A stretch of DNA of 44,055 bases from positions 1 to 44,055 of the forward strand of contig SVBN01000023.1 in assembly GCA_015058875.1 (NCBI GenBank), read 5' to 3'. Under the pieces are notes generated by a model. The model had not been told where the DNA came from, did no database searches, and worked only from the letters and a program-made list of their open reading frames with translations. This stretch comes from Erysipelotrichaceae bacterium (lineage in GTDB: Bacteria > Bacillota_I > Bacilli_A > Erysipelotrichales > Erysipelotrichaceae). Position 1 is the stretch's first letter. Each line of letters starts with the position of its first letter. The translations under genes were made by a program, and so were the position numbers. Below are positions 31,014-38,388 of this stretch, piece by piece.

Positions 31014-32783
31014 ATGAACAGGAAATATCTGACTGCAGCTGTATGCGCAGCTGCCGCACTTGCGGGATGCTCATCCGCACCGGCTCCTCAGGAAAGCACG
31101 CCGGAGGCCGAAAAGGGCATGTTTACACCCGGTACCTATACAGCGACAGCCGCAGGAAGAAACGGTGATATTACCGTTACGACGGAGTTTTCCGCAGATG
31201 CGATTGAAAGCATCAGCTATGAATCACAGGAGACTGAGACAATCGGCGTTCCCGCTATGGATGCCATGACGGAGGAAATCATTGCCGCGCAGTCACTGGC
31301 AGTGGACAGCGTCAGCGGCGCAACGATCAGCTCCGACGCCTTCCTGGAAGCGGTCAGGGATACCGTAAAGCAGGCCGGCGGAGACCCGGAGGCAATGTCC
31401 GCATCGGAAGGAAAAGAAAAGGAAGAAACCGTATATGAAACCGAGGCGGATATCATTGTTGTCGGCGGCGGTGCCGCAGGCATGACAGCTGCGATCACGG
31501 CACACAATCTCGGCGCATCGGTCATCCTGCTGGAAAAAAGCGCGGTGCTCGGCGGAAATACAATCTGTTCCGCCAATGGCATCAACGCGGCGGATTCCGC
31601 TGTACAGCTGGCGGATGAAAAATATCAGGCAGCGCAGGCTTCGGTGGAAGGCCTGGAAGGACTGCAGATGAATAATCCGGATGCGGACGAAGACCTTGTA
31701 AAAGCATTTGCCGAAAACAGCGGCGAAGTGATCGACTGGCTCGGTACGCTGGGCGTGAACTTTGAAGTGGACATCCAGGAAGACGACAGAAACAGCGAAC
31801 AGAATTACTATATGCTGAAGGATACGACAGACGGATCCACTGCGATTACCATGATCAACAAGGTGACTGCCGAACTGAAAGAAAGCGGCATTACGGTTTA
31901 TACTCTGATGGATGCCCATGATCTTGTGACGGATGAAACCGGAAGAGTCACCGGTGTGACTGCCATGAATGATCAGGGCGAAGATGTAACTTTCAGCGGA
32001 AAGACAGTGCTGCTTGCGACCGGCGGATTCGGCCAGAACAGCGATCTGGTCGGCGAAGTCAATCCGGCTCTGGCCAATGCGGTAACTGACGAAGTTGCTC
32101 CGACAACCGGCGAAGGACTTCTGATGGCACGGGAACTCGGCGCCGCAACAGCCAATCTGGATGCGATCCAGACATTCCCTCATGTTGTTCCGGGTTACGG
32201 CATGATCCTGCCGTTCAGTCTGCCCGGCGGATTTACACCGGATGCGCTGTACGTTAATAACAATGCCGAACGCTTCACGGCAGAAGGCTTTGAAATTCCC
32301 GATGCGATCCTGGCACAGGACGGCGGCGAAGTATACTGCATCTTTACGGAGAATGTTCTGAATGACGGTCTGAAGCCGCTGGTCGGCAGCGGGTTCATCC
32401 AGGAAGGCGAAAACGCCGCGGAACTGGCCGGGAAGCTTGGACTGGATCCGGAAAAACTGCAGGAAACAATCGATGCATTCAATGAAGATATTGCGGACGG
32501 CACGGATGATGCCTTCGGCAGAGATAAGAACCTGAATCCGATTGAAGGAAAGCTGTACGGCTACAGATTCGGCGTCGGAGCGCATTACTTCATGGGCGGC
32601 GTGCTGATCAATGAAAACACCCAGGTTATAAAAGATGACGGCAGTGTGATTGACGGTCTGTATGCGGCCGGTGAGGTCACAGGCGGTTTCCACGGAACCT
32701 TCCGCGTCGACGGATCGGGTCTCGGCGACAGCTTCACTTTCGGAAGAATTGCCGGAAGGGCAATGGCCGCAGAAGCGCAGTAA
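31014..32783 (+). CDS. Flavinylated lipoprotein reductase (FMN-binding domain plus fumarate-reductase-type flavoprotein)
   Basis: 589 residues. Signal peptide with lipobox L-A-G-C-S, lipidated Cys at 19, so anchored outside the membrane. FMN-binding domain about 40-120 with D-S-V-S-G-A-T at 99-105; in this family ApbE attaches FMN covalently to the last Thr. From about 145 an FAD domain with V-V-G-G-G-A-A-G-M, ending in G-G-F-H-G-T-F-R-V-D-G-S-G and F-G-R-I-A-G. The family includes fumarate, urocanate and related reductases that use external unsaturated acids as electron acceptors in anaerobic gut bacteria. GGAGGAAAG precedes the ATG. Control by the divergent LysR is likely. The acceptor is not known; ApbE is not encoded here. 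Confidence 0.88.
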   Translation: MNRKYLTAAVCAAAALAGCSSAPAPQESTPEAEKGMFTPGTYTATAAGRNGDITVTTEFSADAIESISYESQETETIGVPAMDAMTEEIIAAQSLAVDSVSGATISSDAFLEAVRDTVKQAGGDPEAMSASEGKEKEETVYETEADIIVVGGGAAGMTAAITAHNLGASVILLEKSAVLGGNTICSANGINAADSAVQLADEKYQAAQASVEGLEGLQMNNPDADEDLVKAFAENSGEVIDWLGTLGVNFEVDIQEDDRNSEQNYYMLKDTTDGSTAITMINKVTAELKESGITVYTLMDAHDLVTDETGRVTGVTAMNDQGEDVTFSGKTVLLATGGFGQNSDLVGEVNPALANAVTDEVAPTTGEGLLMARELGAATANLDAIQTFPHVVPGYGMILPFSLPGGFTPDALYVNNNAERFTAEGFEIPDAILAQDGGEVYCIFTENVLNDGLKPLVGSGFIQEGENAAELAGKLGLDPEKLQETIDAFNEDIADGTDDAFGRDKNLNPIEGKLYGYRFGVGAHYFMGGVLINENTQVIKDDGSVIDGLYAAGEVTGGFHGTFRVDGSGLGDSFTFGRIAGRAMAAEAQ

Positions 32784-32793
32784 AGCACAGTCT

Positions 32794-32821
32794 GCAGGGG
32801 GTATTCAGCTCCCTGCTTTTT
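32794..32821 (+). terminator. Intrinsic terminator of the reductase gene
   Basis: GCAGGG (32794-32799) pairs with CCCTGC (32811-32816), followed by five T. Confidence 0.8.
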
Positions 32822-32863
32822 CATTGCCTGTATGAAAATTGATTCTTTTTCGGAGCGGCACTC

Positions 32864-32892
32864 GCGACAGAATGTTCCGAATACGCTATGAT
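32864..32892 (+). promoter_or_regulatory. Promoter of the 88-residue gene
   Basis: GCGACA, 17-bp spacer, TATGAT (32887-32892); AGAGGAGAT follows as ribosome site. Confidence 0.5.
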
Positions 32893-32913
32893 TAAGACAA
32901 AGAGGAGATCAGA

Positions 32914-33180
32914 ATGGATAAGGTTACATTTGATTTTGAAAATGATGAATTTGTTCTGATGACAGATTCGGGTGAAGTGCATGAACATCTTCCGGGACTC
33001 GGAATGAGAAAACCGGAGATTCTTTCGGCTGCGGGCATTATCCAGATTGACCTCAGCAGTATGAGGGAGCTTCTGGAGGACCTGATCACGGGCAGGATCG
33101 ATCAGGAAGAATTCACGGCAAGAACAGAAGAAATGATTACCGACAGCATTAAGTCTGAATTTCATAATTCTCTTAATTAA
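32914..33180 (+). CDS. Small acidic hypothetical protein
   Basis: 88 residues, acidic, soluble. The first 30 residues look beta-rich (V-T-F-D-F-E-N-D-E-F-V-L-M), the rest helical (M-R-E-L-L-E-D-L-I-T-G-R-I-D and onward). No family recognised. AGAGGAGATCAG precedes the ATG and a promoter is visible, so it is very probably a real gene. Monocistronic by appearance, although no terminator separates it from the next gene. Confidence 0.65.
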   Translation: MDKVTFDFENDEFVLMTDSGEVHEHLPGLGMRKPEILSAAGIIQIDLSSMRELLEDLITGRIDQEEFTARTEEMITDSIKSEFHNSLN

Positions 33181-33194
33181 AAGCCTCTCAGACG

Positions 33195-33203
33195 TGATAC
33201 AAT
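33195..33203 (+). promoter_or_regulatory. Extended -10 promoter
   Basis: TGATACAAT, 31 bases before the ATG at 33235, identical to the elements at 3374 and 42752. Confidence 0.55.
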
Positions 33204-33234
33204 CAATTCAGCAAAAAAACAGGGGAAACTGAAA

Positions 33235-33729
33235 ATGGGTATGCGATACAGAGATTATTTTTCTTTTGAATCGATCAGAGACAAAAACGGGGAAGTTGTC
33301 TGTTATCACGTCACAATGATAGGGACGATTGAGAACGACGGAACGGCGACGCTGCGGACGGATCTCGGCACAAACGGGGATCAGAAGATGGCTTTCGGCA
33401 GAATCACACTGCATGGACAGGATAAGAAAATCCGGGTTCTTCTGAATGAAACAAGCAGCCGGATCTACAGTCATCAGACGGATATCGACGGGATTTCCGC
33501 GGATGTGATCAGCTATACGGCAAGAGACTGGCGCGCGGATGAAGCATATGAGTTTGAGGTGGGAGACCGTGTGCTGATTGAGGGCAGGGCGTATATCCGC
33601 TCCGCCGCAAACCGCAATCCGGACCGGCTTCCGGAACTGAGCGTGACCGCGACCGGACTGTTCATGCTTTCCAAAGCGAGAAAAGACCGCTTTGTCAGCA
33701 TGCACAAAGACCTGGTGCCGCAGGAATAA
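33235..33729 (+). CDS. Hypothetical protein, possibly OB-fold
   Basis: 164 residues, soluble. The alternation of strands, a V-G-D-R-V-L-I-E-G-R-A-Y-I-R segment near 110 and a following P-E-L-S-V-T-A-T-G-L-F strand resemble single-stranded-DNA-binding OB folds, but there is no clear family match. CAGGGGAAA precedes the ATG. Ends at a strong terminator. Function unknown; a nucleic-acid-binding role is only a suggestion. Confidence 0.6.
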   Translation: MGMRYRDYFSFESIRDKNGEVVCYHVTMIGTIENDGTATLRTDLGTNGDQKMAFGRITLHGQDKKIRVLLNETSSRIYSHQTDIDGISADVISYTARDWRADEAYEFEVGDRVLIEGRAYIRSAANRNPDRLPELSVTATGLFMLSKARKDRFVSMHKDLVPQE

Positions 33730-33742
33730 AACAGAATTGACG

Positions 33743-33768
33743 GAGGGCTGAACAGGCCCTCTTTTTTT
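33743..33768 (+). terminator. Intrinsic terminator
   Basis: GAGGGC-tgaacag-GCCCTC followed by seven T. Confidence 0.9.
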
Positions 33769-33817
33769 GTGACGCACCGGGACATCTTCTTCCGTTGCAT
33801 TTTTCTTTTTACAGGGT

Positions 33818-33901
33818 CAATCATTTTGGGCAATCTGCGTCCGAAAGCGCTTGCACAATACTTTTTTCTGCGCTAAAATGATTGGTATACCAATCATTTT
33901 G
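33818..33901 (+). promoter_or_regulatory. Promoter and 26-bp palindromic operator of the ribbon-helix-helix gene
   Basis: TTGCAC (33851-33856), 17-bp spacer, TAAAAT (33874-33879). The -10 is overlapped by a perfect 26-bp palindrome at 33875-33900 with half AAAATGATTGGTA. The 11-mer CAATCATTTTG at its right end (33891-33901) is repeated exactly at 33818-33828, upstream of the -35. The layout suggests tight autorepression by the protein encoded next, possibly with looping or spreading. Confidence 0.8.
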
Positions 33902-33926
33902 CCAAAACGAGGAAAGGGGACGGACA

Positions 33927-34115
33927 ATGGCCAGAAAAAAGAGCATTACGAAGCGTGAAGCTTACAACCGTACATATCAGAAACAGTATGTGAACCGATA
34001 TGTTTTCAAATTGAATTCGAAGCATGACAGTGAGCTGATTGAAGCACTGGAACAGCTTCCGAACCGTTCGGCATGGTTTAAAGAGATTCTTCGCAAAGAA
34101 CTCGTACAGGGATGA
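33927..34115 (+). CDS. Ribbon-helix-helix (CopG/Arc-type) protein
   Basis: 62 residues, strongly basic N-terminus. After about 20 residues comes a beta strand R-Y-V-F-K-L-N (24-30), then two helices (D-S-E-L-I-E-A-L-E-Q-L, then R-S-A-W-F-K-E-I-L-R-K-E-L), the ribbon-helix-helix order of small DNA-binding repressors. The ATG at 33927 follows AGGAAAGGGGACGG; an upstream in-frame ATG lies inside the operator. The stop codon overlaps the start of the next gene (ATGA), so the membrane protein is translated with it. Likely binds the palindrome directly upstream. Confidence 0.72.
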   Translation: MARKKSITKREAYNRTYQKQYVNRYVFKLNSKHDSELIEALEQLPNRSAWFKEILRKELVQG

Positions 34116-34405
34116 AAAAGAAGAAAAAGGCAAAGCTCACAGGCTTTGCGGGATTGTCTTTTATTATTTCCGCAGCGGCTTATATTGCGAGCAGCTCTTA
34201 CCTGAAGTCCTATAATCTTCAGCTGGAAAAGGAAATGAGAATGCTGGAAGACAGGATTGCATATCTGCAGAAGTATAATACGTCAGTGTATTATCAGGTG
34301 GCGGAACTCTCTGATTATGAACGGATGCGGACGCTGTCGGAAGATACCGGAGTGAATCCGCATATCTATTCAATGATTGCAATCACGCCGGAAAAATCAG
34401 ATTGA
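34112..34405 (+). CDS. Small FtsL/DivIC-like membrane protein
   Basis: 97 residues: a lysine-rich cytoplasmic start (residues 2-8), one hydrophobic helix (about 11-28) and an extracytoplasmic coiled coil (about 34-65), then a short tail. This is the topology of FtsL/DivIC divisome proteins, but the gene is not in a cell-wall cluster and sequence similarity is too weak to name it. Four-base overlap with the ribbon-helix-helix gene shows coupling, an unusual partnership for an FtsL-type protein. No terminator follows before the promoter at 34418. Confidence 0.6.
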   Translation: MKKKKKAKLTGFAGLSFIISAAAYIASSSYLKSYNLQLEKEMRMLEDRIAYLQKYNTSVYYQVAELSDYERMRTLSEDTGVNPHIYSMIAITPEKSD

Positions 34406-34417
34406 TGCGGAATATCG

Positions 34418-34423
34418 TATAAT
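34418..34423 (+). promoter_or_regulatory. -10 element
   Basis: TATAAT 26 bases before the ATG at 34450; GGAAAGGAGAAGAG is the ribosome site. Confidence 0.5.
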
Positions 34424-34449
34424 ACAGAGGCACGGAAAGGAGAAGAGAA

Positions 34450-34833
34450 ATGAACAGGAAAAAGCGTGAACAGCTGGAATATGCCTGCGAAGCATATCTT
34501 CCGGAGCTGAAGCTGAAAGAAGAACTGGAAGAACAGTATCCCGATTTATGCATTCCTGCTCCGGATCCGTCTCTGTTTACAATTGACCTGGATGAGAATC
34601 ACGGCAGGGGAAATCTGGAACTGTACCGGCTGATCTGTGAAAATATCCGTTTCACGGAAGAAGAACTGCGCCGGGCGGATGAGCTGCCGGCGGAACATGC
34701 AGGCGTCATTCTTGCCTGTCTTCTGATTGAACGGCATACCCAGCAGGAAACGGCGGAAGTATTCGGAATGACAAGAAGACAGCTTCAGAGTCTGCTGGAA
34801 AAGATATACGGAGGTCTCGGCTATGATGAGTAA
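34450..34833 (+). CDS. Small protein with sigma-region-4-like C-terminal helix-turn-helix
   Basis: 127 residues, acidic. The last 45 residues (A-C-L-L-I-E-R-H-T-Q-Q-E-T-A-E-V-F-G-M-T, then R-R-Q-L-Q-S-L-L-E-K-I) have the pattern of a sigma-70 region 4 or phage ArpU/RinA-type helix-turn-helix: a helix, the turn after A-E-V-F-G-M, and a recognition helix. No region 2 is present. The next gene overlaps it by 11 bases. The M-T-R-R-Q string recurs in the protein at 36368. DNA binding is inferred, not proven. Confidence 0.6.
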   Translation: MNRKKREQLEYACEAYLPELKLKEELEEQYPDLCIPAPDPSLFTIDLDENHGRGNLELYRLICENIRFTEEELRRADELPAEHAGVILACLLIERHTQQETAEVFGMTRRQLQSLLEKIYGGLGYDE

Positions 34834-35242
34834 AGAGGAGTTCCGTGAATTCCGGCAGGAATGCGGAAATTATTTCTTCTATGTTTCAAGACTTGCCGGA
34901 CTGCGGGACCGGCATCGGGAAATATACAACCGCATGAGCGGCGTATCTTCCATCCCGATGGACAGGATCTCCTCCGGAACAAAGACATCTTCCGTCAGAT
35001 CGGATACGAGAATCCTGAATTACCTGGAACGAAAGGATTCGGTGGAACAGGAGATCGCATATTATTCCGAAAAGATCGCATCCATCGTCAGCACGATTGA
35101 CGGGATACCTGATCCCCCGCTGAGACCGATGGTCTGGATGGCGCTTGTACAGGGGAAAACCATAGACGAAACCGCACAGATCTACGGCATGAAAACAGCT
35201 ACGGTCCGGCGGCGCATCAACAGTCAGTTTTTCGAAGAATAA
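34823..35242 (+). CDS. Phage-type sigma-like small protein
   Basis: 139 residues. N-terminal helical part with F-R-E-F-R-Q-E, a Ser/Thr-rich linker about 40-60, a coiled coil about 65-90, then L-V-Q-G-K-T-I-D-E-T-A-Q-I-Y-G-M-K-T-A-T-V-R-R-R as a helix-turn-helix of the sigma region 4 kind. The layout recalls phage late-gene or packaging regulators (DUF1492/ArpU-like). GGAGG lies eight bases before the first ATG (34823); a second ATG follows directly. Coupled to the upstream gene by overlap. No other phage genes are nearby. Confidence 0.6.
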   Translation: MMSKEEFREFRQECGNYFFYVSRLAGLRDRHREIYNRMSGVSSIPMDRISSGTKTSSVRSDTRILNYLERKDSVEQEIAYYSEKIASIVSTIDGIPDPPLRPMVWMALVQGKTIDETAQIYGMKTATVRRRINSQFFEE

Positions 35243-35256
35243 TTCATAAAAAGAAG

Positions 35257-35299
35257 AAAAGGATTTGTGTGCACAGAGATGTGTTTCACAAATCCTTTT
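35257..35299. terminator. Strong, probably bidirectional terminator
   Basis: A perfect 13-bp stem, AAAAGGATTTGTG (35257-35269) with CACAAATCCTTTT (35287-35299), followed by a further T. Confidence 0.85.
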
Positions 35300-35333
35300 T
35301 AAAGTCAACCCCTCTGAAACTGCCGAAAATGTC

Positions 35334-35365
35334 GTTTCACATACAAAAATGCAGTTTCACATACA
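35334..35365 (+). repeat. Tandem 12-bp direct repeats, 20-bp period
   Basis: GTTTCACATACA occurs at 35334-35345 and 35354-35365, exactly 20 bp apart (two helical turns). An inverted TGAAAC half lies at 35315-35320 and a related GTTTCACAAA in the preceding terminator. They sit 60-90 bases before the Wzz-like gene and look like operator repeats. No clear -10 was found. Confidence 0.6.
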
Positions 35366-35423
35366 GGACATTCCCGGTTTTTTTTCTTTTGCGTAGGATT
35401 CCGGTGTGACAGGAGGCAGACTT

Positions 35424-36374
35424 ATGGTTTTGCAAAACGACAGGAAAACAGATGAGATGCTGATGCTGGATCCGCATTTATGGGCGTGTGCTCTGGGCAG
35501 GGAAAAACGGAAAATCACAGCTTTCCTTGTTCTGGCTGTATCAACTTCCCTGGCGATCGGGCATTATATTCCGGGCACATGGCAGAGCAGTGCATTGCTC
35601 ATCATCAGCCCGGACGCATCCGACAATATGCACATCTGGGCCAGCGGTGCGGAAGAGACAATGGCGGAGAATCTGAAGGAACTGGCTGTGCAGGATGAAG
35701 TGCTGATCAATGCCGGGCACAGGAGCGGGATGGATGATCTTTCCGAATGGCGCACAATGATCCGGGCACAGCATCCGGAAGGCACGAATCTGATCCGGAT
35801 CACCGCCGTGCACCGGAATCCCGAAACTGCAGAGAAGGCCGCGCAGGCTGCGGCGGAAGCTTCCGGGGAAGTGATCGGCGGATCGATGGGACTTCAGAGT
35901 CTGAGAATTGTATCCGGTGCTTCAAAGGCGAAGCGTGTGGAATGCATGAGTGCAGTGCAGGCGCTGCTGTACGGACTGAGCGTATGGGCGGTGATCAGCA
36001 TGCTGTATCTGATGTTTCTGATGTATCAGTATCCGCTGCTGTTTCCGGAATCCGGACAGTTTCCGGGAATCCGCATCTGCCGGACGATGCAGGATGTTCT
36101 CTTCTGCTGCAGTGCATATCCGGAAGTATTTGTCATCCGGGCAGATGAAACTGAAGAAGATCGCATGGTGTTTCCGCTGCAGGCAAAGGGAACCGTCTTT
36201 GTCCATTCCCGAAGCGGGCAGGGATTCTATGAACAATGCATTCAGGCAGGAAGCTGCAGTGCGGCGCTTCTTCAGATCAGGGAAACAGCTTCCCGCATGC
36301 AGATCCTGGACATGCTCAAAAACGCCGGGGAATCCGGAGTCAATATGATAGGAGTGGTGAGTGAAATATGCTGA
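35424..36374 (+). CDS. Wzz/YveK-like two-TM protein with unassigned cytoplasmic domain
   Basis: 316 residues. TM1 at about 31-48, an extracytoplasmic region with an Ala-rich helix (T-A-E-K-A-A-Q-A-A-A-E-A near 136-147), TM2 at about 181-203, then about 110 cytoplasmic residues. This is the arrangement of Gram-positive polysaccharide co-polymerases (Wzz/YveK) whose tail or partner is a bacterial tyrosine kinase. The tail ends A-G-E-S-G-V-N-M-I-G-V-V-S, as kinase domains do, but has no Walker A motif, so it would be inactive. No capsule genes are nearby. ACAGGAGG precedes the ATG at 35424. Its end overlaps the next gene. Confidence 0.5.
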   Translation: MVLQNDRKTDEMLMLDPHLWACALGREKRKITAFLVLAVSTSLAIGHYIPGTWQSSALLIISPDASDNMHIWASGAEETMAENLKELAVQDEVLINAGHRSGMDDLSEWRTMIRAQHPEGTNLIRITAVHRNPETAEKAAQAAAEASGEVIGGSMGLQSLRIVSGASKAKRVECMSAVQALLYGLSVWAVISMLYLMFLMYQYPLLFPESGQFPGIRICRTMQDVLFCCSAYPEVFVIRADETEEDRMVFPLQAKGTVFVHSRSGQGFYEQCIQAGSCSAALLQIRETASRMQILDMLKNAGESGVNMIGVVSEIC

Positions 36375-36775
36375 AGATCGATAATTATAAAGACTACAAA
36401 AGCTTCCGGAACGGACTCGACTGGATGTGCCGGCAGTACAGTGCACAGAAGTCGGTGCTGGAACGGTACCGGCATCTCAATAACGTGAATGTGACGGATC
36501 ACCGGAAGTTCAGCGAGCTGAGCTGGGATGAGATCGATGCATACTGCTGCTGCAGGTTCTGCAGGAATACGGTGGAAACGGTGGAGGAAATCATGGCGAT
36601 GCTGGAAAAGACGGCAGGGATGGAAACACGGAGCCTGATTTATGCACACCTGGTGGATCACGAAGTGATGGAGAATCTGGAACTGGAATACCATATGACA
36701 CGAAGACAGATGGGATATCTGGAGAATAAAGTCCTGGAAGGATTATACCGAAATGAAAAGAACAGAAAACAATGA
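36368..36775 (+). CDS. Small protein with sigma-region-4-like helix-turn-helix
   Basis: 135 residues. Helical N-terminus (D-Y-K-S-F-R-N-G-L-D-W-M), a Cys-rich patch C-C-C-R-F-C near 60-65, and a C-terminal segment L-E-Y-H-M-T-R-R-Q-M-G-Y-L-E-N-K-V-L that resembles the recognition part of the protein at 34450 (shared M-T-R-R-Q). It overlaps the Wzz-like gene by seven bases and the next gene by 23, so all three are made together. Role unknown; DNA binding inferred. Confidence 0.55.
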   Translation: MLKIDNYKDYKSFRNGLDWMCRQYSAQKSVLERYRHLNNVNVTDHRKFSELSWDEIDAYCCCRFCRNTVETVEEIMAMLEKTAGMETRSLIYAHLVDHEVMENLELEYHMTRRQMGYLENKVLEGLYRNEKNRKQ

Positions 36776-37241
36776 GGCATTGCTGAGAATGGTGAAGGCG
36801 CAGTGCCGCCGGAGTGCAAAAATATCTGCGGAAGCGGAAAAAATCAGGCGTGAAATGGATCATAACATCAGATGGGCGGAAAAGATTCTTTCCATAGAGG
36901 AATCACAGCGGACGATGAAGGAGAACAGTCTGCTGGAATATCTGTCGGAATTTCTGGCCGCAGAGAGACGGAAACTGGATTATGCGGAGAACCACATGCA
37001 GTGCATGATTGATATCATTGACCGCATTGAAACGGAAGCGCTCAGGTTTCCGGCGTATGCCAATCTGGTTCACGGGTATACATACGAAAAGATCGAAAAG
37101 ACACTGACCTCGGGCACAACGCTGATGGCTTCCAGACTGAGCCGGGAAATTGCGGATGCGGTGATGAGCTGGGAGAAGGAAACCGATCCGGAACGGATCA
37201 GGGAATTTCTGGATACGGAAGCACTGATGGATCTGCCCTGA
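36753..37241 (+). CDS. Coiled-coil protein related to the phage-type sigma-like family
   Basis: 162 residues, mostly helical and highly charged. The segment L-L-E-Y-L-S-E-F near 60, then I-D-I-I-D-R-I-E near 88 and Y-A-N-L-V-H-G-Y-T-Y-E-K-I-E near 101, runs parallel to the protein at 34823 (L-N-Y-L-E-R, I-V-S-T-I-D-G-I, A-L-V-Q-G-K-T-I-D-E-T). The C-terminal turn is poorly conserved. AAGGATT lies upstream of the ATG, which sits within the preceding gene. Likely a diverged paralogue of the 34823 product. Confidence 0.55.
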   Translation: MKRTENNEALLRMVKAQCRRSAKISAEAEKIRREMDHNIRWAEKILSIEESQRTMKENSLLEYLSEFLAAERRKLDYAENHMQCMIDIIDRIETEALRFPAYANLVHGYTYEKIEKTLTSGTTLMASRLSREIADAVMSWEKETDPERIREFLDTEALMDLP

Positions 37242-37295
37242 AACAGGGATGGTGGACAGCGCATGTGCCGGAAGGTTTTGTGTTATGATTTCTTC

Positions 37296-38387
37296 ATGAA
37301 TTCAGAACAGATGTATGCCGCACAGGAAGCGTTTGTATCATGGGCTGTCATTTCCGTGCTGAACGGAAGAAGACCCGCCATGGTGAAATGCGCCGGCGAA
37401 TTTGACCTTCACGGACTTCATTATTATATTTTCCTTTTCCGTATCTCCCTTTTCCAGAAGGACTGGTATTACGGCGTCGCCGGAGGCTATGAAAAGGATT
37501 CCCTGGAACACTGCGGTCATATCTCCTCGCAGATGCAGGTCTATGATCCCGAAACATGCGAGGCGGACTGCATCCAGATGGTAGAGCAGATGCGCAGCTA
37601 CTGGATGAAGCGCGGAGACCCGCAGGGAAAAATGATGCCCCAGCCGTTCTTCCAGTCGTTTGTGCTGCTTAAGGATACGCGGTGGGAGCGTCAGGCGTTC
37701 CTGGAGCGTCTGGAAAAGGACTGGGAGATTGTCCCGGAAAGCATCCAGCCGTTTCAGCGGGAGGACCGGGTCATGTTCATGGCGAACGGCTGTCTGAATG
37801 CGGCGGTGTTCATACCGGTAAGGATGAAGGGCAATGCGGCGGAAAAAGCGGCGGAGCGCAACTATCTGTGGCCGGAAGGGAATGCGAAAGCCGGAGCGTA
37901 CCGCTCCTATCTGATCATCCGCATCAATGCGCTGAACGCGGATGCGCAGACGGCGGCGGAAATGATGACCAGGCTGAGCGCTGCGGCCTGCAATGATGAT
38001 GCCTGCGGCGTGCTTGTGAATGATGTGCTGCTGTCACCGGAATACTATGTTTCTTCGGCGCGATCTGCTTTTGCAAGAGGGCTGTTCCCATTGATGAACT
38101 GCCTGTGGATCGGCACCCGGCACTCCGGCTCCGGATGGTCCGTATGGACGGCGGGAATGCGCCTGTTCGGAATGCACGAAATGGAAATCATCAATGATCC
38201 TGATACGGACATGCATGCACTGCGCAGGCGGCTTCTGAAAGCGGCGCAGTATGCTGTCGGAGGCCGTACACTGCTGGAGGACGGGGAAACCATTCTTCTG
38301 GACGGTCAGAAGTATATGGCGGTACTTTCCGAAGGCATTTATGTCCGGGATGAAACGATCCGGCTGGTGGAAATGAGGAGATCATAA
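37296..38387 (+). CDS. DUF4261-like hypothetical protein
   Basis: 363 residues, cytoplasmic. The C-terminal block W-S-V-W-T-A-G-M-R-L-F-G-M-H-E-M-E-I and the general layout resemble DUF4261 proteins of Gram-positive bacteria, whose role is unknown. Start is uncertain: ATG 37296 has no ribosome site but an extended -10 (TGtTATGAT, ending at 37289) six bases upstream, which fits a leaderless message; ATG 37263 adds eleven residues and has a GGTGG site. The stop is one base before the AlaX gene, so the two are in one operon. Confidence 0.6.
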   Translation: MNSEQMYAAQEAFVSWAVISVLNGRRPAMVKCAGEFDLHGLHYYIFLFRISLFQKDWYYGVAGGYEKDSLEHCGHISSQMQVYDPETCEADCIQMVEQMRSYWMKRGDPQGKMMPQPFFQSFVLLKDTRWERQAFLERLEKDWEIVPESIQPFQREDRVMFMANGCLNAAVFIPVRMKGNAAEKAAERNYLWPEGNAKAGAYRSYLIIRINALNADAQTAAEMMTRLSAAACNDDACGVLVNDVLLSPEYYVSSARSAFARGLFPLMNCLWIGTRHSGSGWSVWTAGMRLFGMHEMEIINDPDTDMHALRRRLLKAAQYAVGGRTLLEDGETILLDGQKYMAVLSEGIYVRDETIRLVEMRRS

Positions 38388-38388
38388 A

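Noticed and set aside
31293..32693. A 466-codon open frame antisense to the flavoprotein reductase
   Set aside because: It lacks a ribosome site and family motifs and mirrors the codon pattern of the sense gene, whose domains are complete; it is a shadow frame.
34112..34405. Genuine ftsL
   Set aside because: Topology fits, but there is no dcw-cluster context and sequence similarity is too weak to assign the name.
35334..35365. Short CRISPR-like repeats
   Set aside because: Only two 12-base copies with an 8-base gap and no cas genes; better explained as operator repeats.
34450..37241. Prophage or integrative element
   Set aside because: The small HTH proteins are phage-like, but there is no integrase, terminase, capsid, tail or lysis gene and no flanking direct repeats were found.
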